Source: Druceiella hillmani (taxonomy: Eukaryota; Arthropoda; Insecta; Lepidoptera; Hepialidae). From it: a DNA stretch of 64,000 nucleotides. A program made the translations under genes and the position numbers. Shown piece after piece: positions 24,544 to 35,705 of this stretch (positions are counted from its first letter, which is position 1; every line of letters begins with the position of its first letter). The notes below the pieces were generated by a model, which saw nothing but the letters and a program-made list of their open reading frames with translations, was not told where the DNA came from and searched no databases. The stretch is from NCBI GenBank assembly GCA_039881145.1, contig JAYKKI010000052.1, forward strand, positions 10,207,501 through 10,271,500, written 5' to 3'.

Positions 24544-24553
<10 letters not shown>
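24519..24553. repeat. perfect 16-bp palindrome beside a TA tract
   Basis: 'atatattatttaactc' and 'gagttaaataatatat' pair perfectly around a 3-bp loop (tag). The right arm merges into the following TA tract, which may have grown from it. Confidence 0.9.

Positions 24554-24620
<67 letters not shown>
24548..24620. repeat. (TA)n microsatellite
   Basis: About 73 bp of pure TA dinucleotides. Confidence 0.95.
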
Positions 24621-24622
<2 letters not shown>

Positions 24623-25093
24623 CACAAAACCTACAAAATTTACAAACAAATTTAGAAAACTGCATTAAAAATATATCCTTCACTACAATGTCTGAGAGCA
24701 CCCATTAGAAAAATTTCAATGAAACTTACAAATGAAATAATTATGGTGATACCATTACAAAACCCTATCGGTAGTACTGTGGATTGCAAAAATCTCATAA
24801 CATTTGGGAAAAAAACAACTCAGTATCAAACTTTAATTTATAATCATTTTGTAGAAAATTAGTTAACGAAGTCTGCAATATCATGCTATAGCGGAACTGG
24901 AATCAGAAACACTGGCCTTACCAATGTTGACGCTTGATCATTTTATAGTCATCAAACAAAGATGAAATAATATACGCGTTTGACTTATTTTACTCTTTCG
25001 GAACTAGAATCCCGTTATAACTTATATTAATTTTTGTAATTCGTATTTTTAATAGCTACGATTATAGAATTATAATAATCCCTTCGATATAAA
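24621..25093. other. no gene found
   Basis: Unique AT-rich DNA with no recognised element. Confidence 0.5.
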
Positions 25094-25742
25094 TACTCCA
25101 CCAAAAATCTTCTAATCTATACAGGCTAGAAAAATAAATTAAATAAACAGGTAGCTCTTTAAACATATATTTTTTTTAAACATCCTTTATTGGATGTGCA
25201 TGGCACAATCTTAATATACAATTAATTAATTATCATTGATGACATGTACTTGGTTTTATTTCAAGTAACTGTACCAATATTCAGCTTATTTATTATTAGT
25301 AAGTAACTGTACCAATATACTCCACCAAAAATCTTCTAATCTATACAGGCTAGAAAAATAAATTAAATAAACAGGTAGCTCTTTAAACATATAGTTTTTT
25401 TTAAACATCCTTTATTGGATGTGCATGACACAATCTTAATATACAATTAATTAATTATCATTGATGTCATGTACTTGGTTTTATTTCAAGTAAGTAACTG
25501 TACCAATATTCAGCTTATTTATTATTAGTAAGTAACTGTACCAATATACTCCACCAAAAATCTTCTAATCTATACAGGCTAGAAAAATAAATTAAATAAA
25601 CAGGTAGCTCTTTAAACATATAGTTTTTTTAAACATCCTTTATTGGATGTGCATGATACAATCTTAATATACAATTAATTAATTATCATTGATGACATGT
25701 ACTTGGTTTTATTTCAACTAAGTTACTGTACCAATATTCAGC
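25094..25742. repeat. tandem repeat of about 226 bp, 3 copies
   Basis: Copies begin with 'tactccaccaaaaatcttct' at 25094, 25318 and 25547 (periods 224 and 229). The third stops about 30 bp short. They are nearly identical, differing for example at 'gatgacatg/gatgtcatg' and 'ggcaca/gacaca/gataca', so the triplication is recent. The sub-phrase 'agtaactgtaccaatat' is duplicated within each unit. Confidence 0.95.
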
Positions 25743-25884
25743 TTCCAGATAAATTAAGTTTATTCATGAATTTAATTCATGAGTTTTAATACGTTAAATA
25801 TATAGTAGCAGTGACTACGTTATTTAAAAATATGATAAAACATGTTATTTTTTATCTTAGTTTCTTTTTTTAATTTCTTAATTC

Positions 25885-26170
25885 TTTTTTTATAATTCTC
25901 AAAAAGAAAATGAGAACCCTTTTAAGATCAGTCACATGTCCTTCTGTCCTTATGTCACAGTCGTTTTTCTCACCGACCGCTTCACTTAGAAATTTGAAAT
26001 TTGGCATAGTAGCAAAGCATTTTAAACCGCATATAAATAATATTGGCAGTAGGTAATACTCAAAAAATATATATTATCAATATTTGTGTGAATGGGCAGT
26101 TAGATGGAGGTAGAAAAGTGGTATGTGTAAATTAATGGTTGTGGAACATCCCTAAAGTGCTTGTTCAAAA
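25885..26170 (-). repeat. dispersed repeat E fragment
   Basis: 'aaatgagaacccttttaaga' then 'tcagtcacatgtccttctgt', 'gtcacagtcg' and 'tcacttagaaatttgaaatt' match the left part of the 'ggaacccttataggatcact...gtctgtccgtctgtcacagcc' repeat. Related copies lie at 56.58 and 60.62 kb in this orientation. Confidence 0.55.
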
Positions 26171-27904
26171 AAATCTAAAACCTTGAAATATGTGTATTTT
26201 TAAAACTTCACTTTTTTATCCAAGAAATTCTATTGGGATATAGCTGAAATATCTAATTACGTGATATTTTTATTGACATGAAACTTTATTGACAATATGA
26301 AATCGAGTAAAAGACGACTTAAATTGAGTAGAGGAAACGGAAATAGCAACATATCCTAACAAGCGATACGAAATATAATGAATAAAACTATACGCATCCC
26401 TTTCTCTTGTGTACAAGAACGCATCATGACTTTGCAGTTTTATTATTTCGTTTACACAACAGTGTACTTTTAATGAGCCACTTCCGTTTCAAATGTTTCA
26501 TTTAATGAACCACTTGTGTTTTAATTCCAAGTTACGTTACATTTGGATCTTTTATGATAAAGACAAGAAGATTAGAAAGTTTAAGCGATATTTTAAACTC
26601 TGTGTGTCAACTGAATTTTATTGATTATAATATGACTGAATTATTAATGTGAATACTTTAAAGACTTACAATAAGTTAAATATTTTTTTTATTTGATGTC
26701 ACCGAAGCCATCAAAATCTTAAAACCACATATCCTCGAAAAAATATGTCCTGTCATTGACGGTAAAAAATTATTAGATTTGATAACTGACAAAACAATTT
26801 AAAAAATGATGTCTTCAAAATGAAATAACAAAAAAATTAAAAGCAAAACATGTATAGAATCACACAACCATCCATTCGTCAAAAATGTTGTAACCCCGAA
26901 GAAGGTGTAGTTTTCGGAATATAATTTAAATGTTCCATGCAGGAGTTTTATTATAAAATATCATATTTAGTTCAAATACATCGTAACGTTGACCTATTTT
27001 CACATTAATGATGATCTCATTATGTGATCTTCTTGCGACCTCAAACCGAAGACAACTCTGAAACGAGTGCGCCGTATTGTACTAACCTATCCGGGACAAA
27101 CAAACAAAGATTTAATGAGCTGGCTGCGTACTTTAAAATGTACCTGTGAAAGATATGATGGAAGTTGGTTGTGAAAGTAGAACATGACAGAAATTGTTTA
27201 TGGTTATGATGAATGGGACTATTCAGCGCTCATTTGTATGCTGTGCGAGGTTATGGATATACTGAAATAACACATTAGAGAACTGGTTGACACTGTTCAG
27301 TTAAATTATTTTGCAGACATCCAAGCTTCATGGGATATATTATCAAGAAAAAAAAATTGTTCACATTTAGCGAATCATAGTATTTCTTATTCGAAATAGT
27401 ATTATGGTGATTTTCCGGTTTTTTATTATGTGAAGGTATTTTAACTTAAAGGTTATTTACCTATAGAATGTATCTTGTTAATGGATAAAAACACCACATT
27501 CGATCATGTTTTTTCCTGTTATTCCATTAAAATTGAGCTATTTTATATTGCTTCTGTTAAAATAAATATCTGTATACACAAAAGAACAACCTGCGTCAGT
27601 GACTATTGAGTTTCTATGCGTTAATAATCCATATTATTTATAGTAGTTTATGGGAATATTTGACATGACATGAACCAAAGGCAATGAGCTAAAATTCTTG
27701 AGAAGTTTTTGATGTATTTAAAATATGAAATTGACATAGAGGGCTAGTAAACTAATATTATTAAAACAGACAACCTCAAGTAAAATAAAATGTTTGTATA
27801 ATACATAATCAACGACATTATAACCTGATAGACGAATTTATATAACATTCGATGTAGTGAAATAAAAATGCGATTTTACGCAGAGAAGTCAAAATAAACT
27901 TATA
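26171..27904. other. no gene found
   Basis: AT-rich with scattered GC-richer words at 26990-27260. No array, transposon terminus or recognisable frame was seen. 'agccacttccgtttcaaatgtttcat' and 'gaaccacttgtgttttaa' near 26477-26525 are a weak local repeat. Confidence 0.45.
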
Positions 27905-28200
27905 TTATTTTTTAAATTGTTTATTATGACAAGGTAGAGAGGTAAAAATAGAGAGAGAGAGAGAGCAATAATGAAAAGCAGAAGTAATCATTTGTGTCCC
28001 GTTCTTCATAATCCTTACAAATAAACTGCGCCACAAACGCTGGCTCTTTTCACCGTCGATCGCCATGTCGAGTGGACATCCCGAAGGTCCGTGGCTGCGT
28101 GTTCCGCCACTTGATGGTGGCGTGTTGTTTAGGACGGCTATTCGGAGCCAAGCATCGTACAGCACTTATCCACACTTCATTGTTTTTACTGGAACAGCCT
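27905..28200 (-). other. GC-richer block with 86-codon minus frame, unrecognised
   Basis: Between 28025 and 28165 GC content is well above the surroundings, and the minus frame (27905-28165) includes 'SGGTRSHGPSGCPLD' and 'EKSQRLWRSLFVRI', which look more protein-like than other frames here. The overlapping plus frame at 28065-28280 is also open. The minus frame's tail reads through a (GA)n tract at 27950-27965 and is unlikely to be coding there. It could be an exon, a transposon coding relic or a conserved non-coding block. I do not recognise the family. Confidence 0.35.
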
Positions 28201-28336
28201 CTTATTTTTTATTGTTGCGTACTTGTGTAAAGGCATTGCATTGTTGGCTTGTGCATTTCTTTCCACAACAATTCCTCTGAATTTTTTGTCGGTCGTAGGT
28301 GTGTATGAAAACCTACAAGATCAATCATTATTTAAG

Positions 28337-28380
<44 letters not shown>

Positions 28381-28402
28381 TACATATACATACATATATG
28401 TA
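28337..28402. repeat. (TA)n / (TACA)n microsatellite
   Basis: TA dinucleotides pass into 'tacatatacatatacatac'. Overlapping frames on both strands read Tyr-Ile repeats and are artefacts. Confidence 0.95.
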
Positions 28403-28639
28403 GTAAATAATAGATGACCGTCTGGAAACACTGCAAGTAATGAAAAGTATGTTGATAACTTTATTAAACATTCAGAAATAAACCTGCTAAGCACAAGAAG
28501 AATTTGCGTTGCCAACGTCCCATAGACACAAAATTTTCACAGACGTGAAAATATTGTGAATTTTTCACAAATATATTGCTTTTATTTCACAAAACTTTTT
28601 TATTATTTTGTGTTTAGTTTTTTTTTAGTTAGATTTGTT

Positions 28640-29060
28640 TGAATATGGGATGTGAGAAATATTAGGACCAAATTACAGCTTCCCAGGTAAAATCATTTTT
28701 AAGATTGACCCCGTAAAATTGGATCTAAAAATGGCAATGTTGATGGTTCTTAAAATGTTTGATTTCCGGTCAAAAAAAATTCAACGCTTGTCTATATCCC
28801 ACTTGTCTATGCAAAAAAATATGCGTGCTTCTACATATAATGTTCGGGTGCCCCTCGAAACTTTGAATAATTTCAAATAATAGCCATTTTTTTCCTTGGG
28901 TCAAAAAAACTATATATGGCTTATAAATTTTGAGTCCCTATCTTATTTTACTTAGAAATTAGAAGTTTCTGACAGACAGACGGCGGACACACAAACGGAC
29001 ACACAGTTTTGCCATACACCTACAGGATTTTGTTCAACCCTTTGAGTGCAAAATCCTAAA
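28640..29060 (+). repeat. transposon-derived dispersed repeat (tail with gacagacagacgg)
   Basis: The body 'gggtcaaaaaaactatatat', 'ttttgagtccctatcttatt' and the tail 'gacagacagacggcggacac', 'acaggattttgttcaac' have the style of common insect repeat tails, where an imperfect GACAGACGG run precedes a short closing segment. No second copy is present in this window, so the call rests on style. Confidence 0.4.
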
Positions 29061-29499
29061 AATACATATCGCACACTATTACTACTAACATTTCTAGAAA
29101 CTAAGTATTCATCAATAAGTACCGATTTATTTGTATCAATGATTTTTGGGCGACGTTGGTAGAAGAAAATTACTTGATTATTCAGTCTAATCTATTTCCG
29201 GAGACATCAAAACATTCAATTTAAAATCTATCGAACTTTCCTCTAAGTAAATGAACCGAGAACTTTTCGTGCACATCATTATTACCAGTGAACGAATTCA
29301 AATAATCTATAGTTTTATACTAATACCAAATGAAAATTAATTTCGATTTTCCTTCTCAGTGTCATATAATAGAAATTATTATAACGCAAAAATGTTCAGC
29401 CAAAACTATTTAAAACTACCCTAGTGAAACGTGACAACGATTACAATAACAACATTTCGCATTTCCAATACACATACCAAATCACGTAACTAAACGTAA
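29061..29499. other. no gene found
   Basis: AT-rich unique sequence. Confidence 0.5.
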
Positions 29500-29830
29500 A
29501 TACCGGATCTACGTGATGAGCGGACCAGAGTCTATCAGCCGCCGATCGAAACGATTCAGCCATTAACCTTTCGCACAGTGAATTTCACTTAATGTCCAAT
29601 TAACCGTAATCAATTCTAACGGACTTTTAAATCAGATTACGCTTTCCAGCGCCATCTCCATACGACGTGTGTCCAACCTCGCTCTTAGCACGGCGGCGCT
29701 TTGTTCCGATGCGATTGTTTAGCGAGGCGTAAACGTAATGTAAATCCCGTGTCACTGTTGAGGCACGTATTACGTCACGTAATTTGTTTGATGACACGGA
29801 AAACGCGTTACGTGTTTTAGAATTCATTAT
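29500..29830. promoter_or_regulatory. CpG-rich island with paired ACGT-core sites
   Basis: At 29770-29790 'tattacgtcacgtaat' is a near-palindrome holding a CRE/PAR-bZIP-like core (TTACGTCACGTAA). Further ACGT cores occur at about 29660, 29730 and 29810. A 'gcgccatct' word at 29650 recalls the Helitron-type modules at 36.2 and 42.1 kb, so part of the block may be transposon-derived. A 66-codon minus frame has no recognised domain. The regulatory role is inference. Confidence 0.4.
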
Positions 29831-30026
29831 TTCCTTTTATTATAAATAAAATTAAATATTAAAGGAAAACTTTCGAGCCGTTAAATTCGATTTATATAAT
29901 TAGATAATTTTTAAATAACTCGAGTCGTAGTTATTTAGGAGTTATTTAATTTTTATTTTATATAAGTCATAAATTACTTTATAATACTATATAATAATCG
30001 TATTGTAACATAATTTAAGATGAAAT

Positions 30027-30415
30027 TCGTTAACTTTTGATATCAATACGGATAAATGAAATTTAACTGTCTGTCTGTGATGTAGTCATTTTTAGCTTTT
30101 GAATACATGCTATTCCGTTTACATAATTGATTACTAAAACTTTAATCTGACATAAAACTGAACTATTGACACGAATTATATTACAATATCTCAAAAAAAT
30201 TATAATTATAATAAAATAACTTTTGACGAAATAGTTAACTTTTGAAATCAATACAGTTAAATGAAACAGGACTCTCTGTCTGTGATGTAATAACTTTTAG
30301 CTTTTAAATATATAATATTCCGTTTACATATTCGATTACTGTAACATTAATCTGACTTAAAACTGAACTATTGACACGAATTGTATTACAATATCTCAAA
30401 ATATTCGGAAATTAC
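30027..30415. repeat. tandem duplication, about 202-bp period
   Basis: Both halves contain 'gttaacttttgatatcaata', 'ctgtctgtgatgtagtcat', 'tattccgtttacata', 'taatctgacataaaactgaa' and 'ctattgacacgaattatatt'. The second starts near 30229. Copies differ at about one base in ten. Confidence 0.9.
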
Positions 30416-30504
30416 TATGATAGTGATATTTAATTCCGTGGAACCGTTTACACAGTTACTTTTCAGGCTGTGGTACCTATGAGTAGGCGTTGCGTAGCTT
30501 AGAT

Positions 30505-30740
30505 GGAACATTATAATTAGATTTTGATTAGTACCTGATATATTTTTAGACGATATGTTCATATTTGATTATATGTTTCCTGTATGAAACGTTATAATTA
30601 GATTTTGATCAGTACCTGATATATTTTGAGACGATATGTTCATATTTGATTATATTTTTTCCTGTATGAAACGTTATAATTAGATTTTGATCAGTACCTG
30701 ATATATTTTAGACGATATGTTCATATTCGATTATATTTCA
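30505..30740. repeat. tandem repeat of about 87 bp, 3 copies
   Basis: The unit is 'cgttataattagattttgat', 'cagtacctgatatattttga' and 'gacgatatgttcatatttga'. Copies are nearly identical. The last runs into 'catgagacgccatctatg', again ending at a gcgccatct-like word. Confidence 0.93.
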
Positions 30741-30887
30741 TGAGACGCCATCTATGTCACAATAACCTTCATTATTAAAAAGCTTTATCGATGAAATTCC
30801 ATAGGGCACAGTCTATGCAGTAGAAAGACCCTTGATTAATTCTATATGTTCATACTTTATTTCTATTTTTTGAACAAATCCAAAAGT

Positions 30888-30936
30888 GTTTTCGTCTCAC
30901 TTATTTCTATATTATAGAAAAATATGAGACGAAAAC
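30888..30936. repeat. imperfect hairpin of about 49 bp
   Basis: 'gttttcgtctca' and 'tgagacgaaaac' pair perfectly at the base, and the inner 'tatttctata/tatagaaaaata' continues the stem with mismatches. No A-rich or T-rich terminator context applies in a eukaryote. It may be a MITE relic or part of a small-RNA precursor. Confidence 0.8.
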
Positions 30937-31714
30937 AAATGTTTATTTAATTAATACCGATTCACCTTACTTAATAATCTATTTATTGGGCATATTCTAT
31001 GCAGCTTGACTAGCTTAAGAACAGACCGATTATTAATATTCTCAATGCTGGATACGACGGGGGATGGAGGATGGGACATCAACCACATTGGGAATAAACA
31101 CCCTTCAGCAAAAGTGAATTTTTCACTGTTTTCATTTATTTAATTGATACAAAACGTATACGTAATAATAAAAAAGAAACAACAAACAATTTCTAATAAA
31201 CAAAATCGACTTAATAAACATGCATCCATACAAGTTATGTGTTTGCAAAGAGTCATTTGTTGAAGTTTTTTCATCTTTGATGTTTAAAGGCGAGTTTAAA
31301 CATCACACTAAATACTTAAAATACAAATATGAAATACAAACAAGTAAACAAAAAGTGAAATATGGGAAAATAATTGCGTGGAAAACGATTGGAAAACTGT
31401 ATTTGATATCCTTTTCGTGATCGGCTTTTATAATTATTAATTAAGGTCATTTTTAAAAAATAAAAACCGTAAAAAACACAAACCACGTTAAGATAATGAT
31501 ATCTACATATCAAGAGCAAATAAAGAGTGTTAATTAAATGAATGGGAATAAATAAAGACTAGAAACCAAATATTGTAAAATTTCGAAACTTTAATGGTCC
31601 TTATTGTAATTTGTAAGACCTCACAGTCGGAGTCCCTTCAATAAAACTTATTTTTCTCTTTCAATTTTTCTATATAAAGCTTGATATTTATGCAAAAACG
31701 ATGTTACTGCTTAT
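30937..31714. other. no gene found
   Basis: Contains 'gctggatacgacgggggatg' near 31047-31068, otherwise AT-rich. Frames of 66-67 codons at 31220-31519 on both strands are not recognised. Confidence 0.45.
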
Positions 31715-32125
31715 GATTAAATTAAATTTCAAGATTAAGCTCATTCTAATTCCCTACATGTTCAGTTCAGCATAGTTATAGCACGAAATGCTCTGATGGT
31801 TACCATTCATAACGAAATTGGTTGGTTATTTTAAACATCTTCGTCTAAAATGATTTTAAAAAGAAACGTACATTATGTGTTCATATGTCAGAAAGAAATG
31901 CTGCCAAAATATAATTTTAATTAGATTTATTAAATTAAATTTCGAGATTAAGCTCAATCTAATTCACCGCATGCTCCATTCATCATGCTACTATTGTACG
32001 AAATAGGTACTTCAATGGTTACAATTCATAACGATTTTGGTTGGTTATTTTAAACATCTTCTAAATTTATATGAAAAAAGAATGTACATTATGTATCACA
32101 AACGAAAATGAACACTTGTATAAAG
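31715..32125. repeat. diverged tandem duplication, about 214-bp period
   Basis: Shared blocks are 'attaaatttcaagattaagc', 'tcattctaattc', 'atggttaccattcataacga', 'ttggttggttattttaaac' and 'acgtacattatgtgttca'. The second copy starts near 31929. Confidence 0.88.
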
Positions 32126-32399
32126 TTAAATTTCTGTTGTATATATAAAAAGATTTATATATTTCGTACGACAATATTTCACTTAATAAAAAGAAACGAA
32201 AGTTGATTGAAAATGAATTCAAATCCTTTTACATTTGAACACTGCTTTCCGAGAAAGAAAAAAGCAATTACTTCTAAGCCTTTCTTGAACTTTTACGAAA
32301 CGAATTCCTTTACAAAAATATACTTTAAGGAGGCAATAACAATCTTTAAAAACGGACGGCAATTCAATTCCAATTTCTGAATCGGGAAAACAATAATTA

Positions 32400-32680
32400 A
32401 AATGTTGAAAAATGAAAAGGGGTCGCCCGCCCGCCCTCTGTTTGCAGAGGAGGACGCTGACCGGATGAATTCGCGGTCGAATTCACCGTGACTATTTCCA
32501 GGGATCACGAGCCCTTTTAGCGGGACAGATGGCCATCCGTGTTGTAATGTCGGCGCAAAAAATTCGATGTATTATTATAGAAGGTATTTTCCGAAACAGG
32601 GAAATCCTTTTACCGTTTGGTACTCTTCCTAGGCTCGTGACGTCAAGGGTGCGAATATGTTTTATGCAGCTATACATATA
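32400..32680. promoter_or_regulatory. GC-rich island, candidate regulatory element or exon
   Basis: 'gggtcgcccgcccgccctct' at about 32420, 'gaggaggacgctgaccggat', a doubled 'gaattcgcggtcgaattc' at about 32466-32484, and 'cctaggctcgtgacgtcaag' near 32628 with a CRE-like tgacgtca core. It is unique in the window. Open frames of 61-71 codons exist on both strands with no domain. Composition and the lack of repeat copies favour host regulatory sequence or an exon, and this is inference. Confidence 0.42.
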
Positions 32681-32825
32681 TAGTGTTTTGACGAAAAATA
32701 CACATATATGTATGTGAATAAAATAAAAACGTAGACAGTTGGAAAATATGTCAGTTGAAGATATTGGGCGATATAAAAAACGTGATGCCTTAGAAAAAGA
32801 AAAGCTCTATATTAAATAAGGCAGG

Positions 32826-32905
32826 AGGTCTCGCTGGTAGCTATACAGTAAGCGCACTCGTACTATAAAAAATAGGACATGGGTTCAAATCTCGTTTGTC
32901 TTTCC
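32826..32905 (+). repeat. tRNA-like / SINE-head sequence (weak)
   Basis: 'gctggtagctatacagtaag' (A-box-like) is followed about 45 bp later by 'gggttcaaatctcg' (a good B box, GGTTCAANTC). There is no closing acceptor stem and no CCA, so it is not a functional tRNA gene. It may be a tRNA pseudogene or the head of a tRNA-derived SINE. Confidence 0.4.
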
Positions 32906-33197
32906 GATTCGACGTAAAGATCGATATTAAATAGGTCTGCTGGCTTTGCGATAAGCGTCTCCTAGATTAATGATGGACGTATGTATTTTATAGACCGGTA
33001 GTAATATTCAAAGACTGCTGTTTGACTTCATACCATTGAGATGTTCAATATTTAATTCTTTATTAATTTATGCCGCCTTAGAGGATCTAGAAATAGAAAA
33101 ATAGGTAGATTTTATATTTGATGGAAAAAACTGCCAATGATGATAGAAGTACCTATATAATTAATAGAAATATGAAATTCGTATAAAAGTTCTCCAT

Positions 33198-33620
33198 ACT
33201 TGAGAAACATAATGCCTTGAACTAATAGTTCCTACATATTAACAATGACATGAATAATTAAAAAAATTATGAATAATTGGAAGTCAAACTGTCCTTTTTT
33301 TGTTAACTAAATTTAATGGTGCAACTTCATTTTTGTCGAACTTATTGCTCCAAAAGCATTCTTATAGATAGCCACAATATAAAACAAGTCATAGTTTGTA
33401 AATAATTGGTAAACGTTATTTAATTACATAGATATTAACATCTATATAGATATTAATATAGAACAAGATATTAACATAGATATAAAAACAGCGACACTTT
33501 AAGGATATGTAAAAGATAAAAGTGGAGTATAGAAGGGATTTCGATTCTCAGAATGATAAGGAGTTTTAGACAATTTCCTGATGACTGAGATAAAATTGGT
33601 TGTATGAAATTCCTCATTGT
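33198..33620 (-). mobile_element. LINE 3' end, antisense, copy A (truncated)
   Basis: Colinear with 37135-37990 and 58535-59410: 'gccttgaactaatagttcct', 'gtcaaactgtcctttttttg', 'aatggtgcaacttcattttt', 'cttattgctccaaaagca' and, after an AT-rich stretch, 'gattctcagaatgataagga'. It ends before the part that encodes the 'RLWN' motif in the other copies. Between the blocks, 'agatattaacatagatat' words multiply (33430-33490). Confidence 0.6.
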
Positions 33621-34017
33621 ACATTGTTGTTAATTAATCTTTAACACAAATTCTTTCTATTCCAAGATTTGAAATTGACGAATATATATATTATAATGAA
33701 TACAATCAATGAATCTCGTGAGCGCGCCACTTCAATCCGTAATAATGCATCATGAGTGGATGAGAATACAAGTATTTTTTCTAGCCAGCTTCGGGTCTTT
33801 TCGGCTCTTTCAGTACTAAACAGTACTATAAAATTAAAAATATATTTTCAATTGATTGTTAAGAAATATTTCTGTGGTAACTTATTTCATAAAAATTAAA
33901 TAATAAAATGAAATTAATATTTTATTATTAACAACTATCGGAATATTTGTTTTTTTCATTTTCAATTCGTTCAAATAAAAATGTTCCGTAAAAATGTGCA
34001 TGACACAAAAAATTATT
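33621..34017. other. no gene found
   Basis: AT-rich, unassigned. Confidence 0.5.
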
Positions 34018-34056
34018 TCAATGTTTCACATCTGTCAGGCGTTCCTTGGCGGCTAA
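34018..34056 (-). mobile_element. MITE family A, solo end
   Basis: 'atgtttcacatctgtcaggc' + 'gttccttggcggct' is a decayed reverse complement of the family's left end 'agccgtcacgggacgcctgg' + 'cagatgtgaaacat'. Only this terminal block is present. Confidence 0.65.
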
Positions 34057-34261
34057 TGATTTTTTTTCCAAGAATAATGACATTATTTTAGTTTTAAAAT
34101 GTTTATAAATCATTAATACGGCGTCAACGTTATATCTTTTATTTCGATAAACGTAAAAAAGTGGCAATCTTGCATAAATAACCTTCTTAGCGATGGGAGC
34201 GTGAAATTTACTTTTCCTTTTATTTTATAAAATTATACAAAAGAAAAAAGAAAAGCAACAG

Positions 34262-34440
34262 CACGGCACGATATTACGATTTAACTCGTGGTATCGTGCC
34301 GTGCCGTTGCTATGCAAATTACGATTTAATTCGATATTACGGTTTAACTCGTGGTATCGTGCCGTTCCGTTGCTATGCAAATTACGATTTAACTCGATAT
34401 TACGATTTAACTCGATATTACGATTTAACTCGTCACATCC
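34262..34440. repeat. nested tandem repeat (18-bp unit within a 75-bp unit)
   Basis: The 18-bp word 'gatattacgatttaactc' repeats head to tail. A larger unit, 'gtggtatcgtgccgtgccgt' + 'tgctatgcaaattacgattt', occurs twice around it. Both periods are multiples of three, so open frames read (ELNRNI)n on the minus strand and related peptides on plus. Nothing suggests translation. Confidence 0.9.
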
Positions 34441-34837
34441 CGTGGACGTCAACGATGTACGGACGTTGGAAATTATTCTTAAGACCATTCAAAAATAATA
34501 AGGATTTCTCTGTCAGAATTGCCACTCGCTTTATTTTATAACGTAAATCTACTAAGTAAACTCTGTTAACATTATAACACATTATAAAAATGTTTTTATA
34601 CAACGATGGTAATGGCATCTACTGAATGACAGCCCGGTAGAATCATGGAAACATAAAGAGTTAATAATCGGGCGGCCATATTGCCGCGGTTAATCTACAA
34701 AGAGAACTCATCCAGTTCGGCCAGTAAAAGTAATTTACAGTTTCCACTTTAAACGAAGTTAAATCTTCGTTGATATAACGATATTATGTCTAAAATGTCT
34801 TTTAAACTCTGATTGTTCTTACGGGCCTAAGAATGAA
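34441..34837. other. no gene found
   Basis: Slightly GC-richer ('gggcggccatattgccgcgg' near 34670-34688). No array or recognised frame. Confidence 0.45.
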
Positions 34838-35448
34838 CGCTACGTTTTTAGGTTATTTTTCCCAACAGTTAAATTCATTTGTCATTTTGACATTTGATAA
34901 GACTACGTTGCCAAACTAAAAAATAATTGGCGTTATTTATACAGGGATGTGTACTGACTTCATACCAACAATTTAAACTTTAATTATTTTATAAACTAAT
35001 GACTGTAAGTCATCTAGGTTAAAAAAAAGAAATTGCTAGATTGCGTATGATAAATATAATGAATAATGCCGATGCTGATCTTCTGTTAATAAATATCTCA
35101 AATTATGTCAGAAACGTTGAACCTTAAAATACTTTCAGTGCAATATATATTAAACATTGGGGTCACGTTTTTAGGTTATTTTTCCCAACAGTTAAATTCA
35201 TCTGTCATTTTGACATTTAACAAGGCTACGTTGCCAAACTGATATATAATTGGCGCTGTTTACACAGGAGTATATAACGACTTCATACCAACAATTTAAA
35301 GTTTAATTATTTTATAAACTAGATGACTTACATTAAAAAAAAATTGCCAGATTGCGTATGATACATATAATGAATAATGCCGAAGCTGATCTTCTGATAA
35401 TAAACTTCTTAAACTATCTCGAGAAACGTTGAACCTGAAGGTATCTTC
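34838..35448. repeat. tandem duplication of about 325 bp
   Basis: Both halves run 'cgtttttaggttatttttcc', 'gacttcataccaacaattta', 'attgcgtatgataaatataa', 'tgaataatgccgatgctgat', 'cagtgcaatatatattaaac'. The second starts near 35164. The end word of unit 1 ('cagtgcaatatatattaaacattggg') matches the arm of the adjacent hairpin, so that hairpin marks the unit boundary. Confidence 0.9.
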
Positions 35449-35516
35449 CGTCCCAATATTTAATACTCATTGCACTGAACGTATGTTCAGTGCAATGTGT
35501 ATTAAATATTGGGACG
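35449..35516. repeat. 32-bp-arm hairpin at the end of the 325-bp duplication
   Basis: The left arm 35449-35480 and right arm 35485-35516 are reverse complements at 31 of 32 positions around a 4-bp loop (gtat). The arms read 'cgtcccaatatttaatac' + 'tcattgcactgaac'. The length and near-perfect pairing are compatible with a terminal inverted repeat or a small-RNA hairpin. Confidence 0.92.
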
Positions 35517-35608
35517 ATAAATCAAATAATCTGTGACAAACGACGTTAGATATCAAAAATTCTCTCTTGCCTAAGTTTGATAAAAATACCGACGACTAAT
35601 GTCCAAAA

Positions 35609-35705
35609 ACCAATATTCTGTCTATCCATGCTTTTATGTTATACCAATATTCTGTCTATCCAATGTTAAACCAATATTCTGTCTATCCATGCTTTATGAT
35701 ATTTA
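35609..35705. repeat. short tandem repeat of about 32 bp, 3 copies
   Basis: 'ccaatattctgtctatcca' + 'tgcttttatgttata' recurs at about 35609, 35644 and 35672. The middle copy is shortened. Confidence 0.88.

Noticed and set aside
32826..32905. Functional tRNA gene
   Set aside because: A B box is present, but the A box is poor and no acceptor stem or cloverleaf can be drawn; kept only as tRNA-like/SINE trace.
34225..34541. Overlapping frames of 65-87 codons, including (ELNRNI)n
   Set aside because: Nested 18-bp repeat with a period divisible by three on both strands.
35449..35516. Rho-independent terminator
   Set aside because: The hairpin is long and lacks a T-run, and the organism is evidently eukaryotic.
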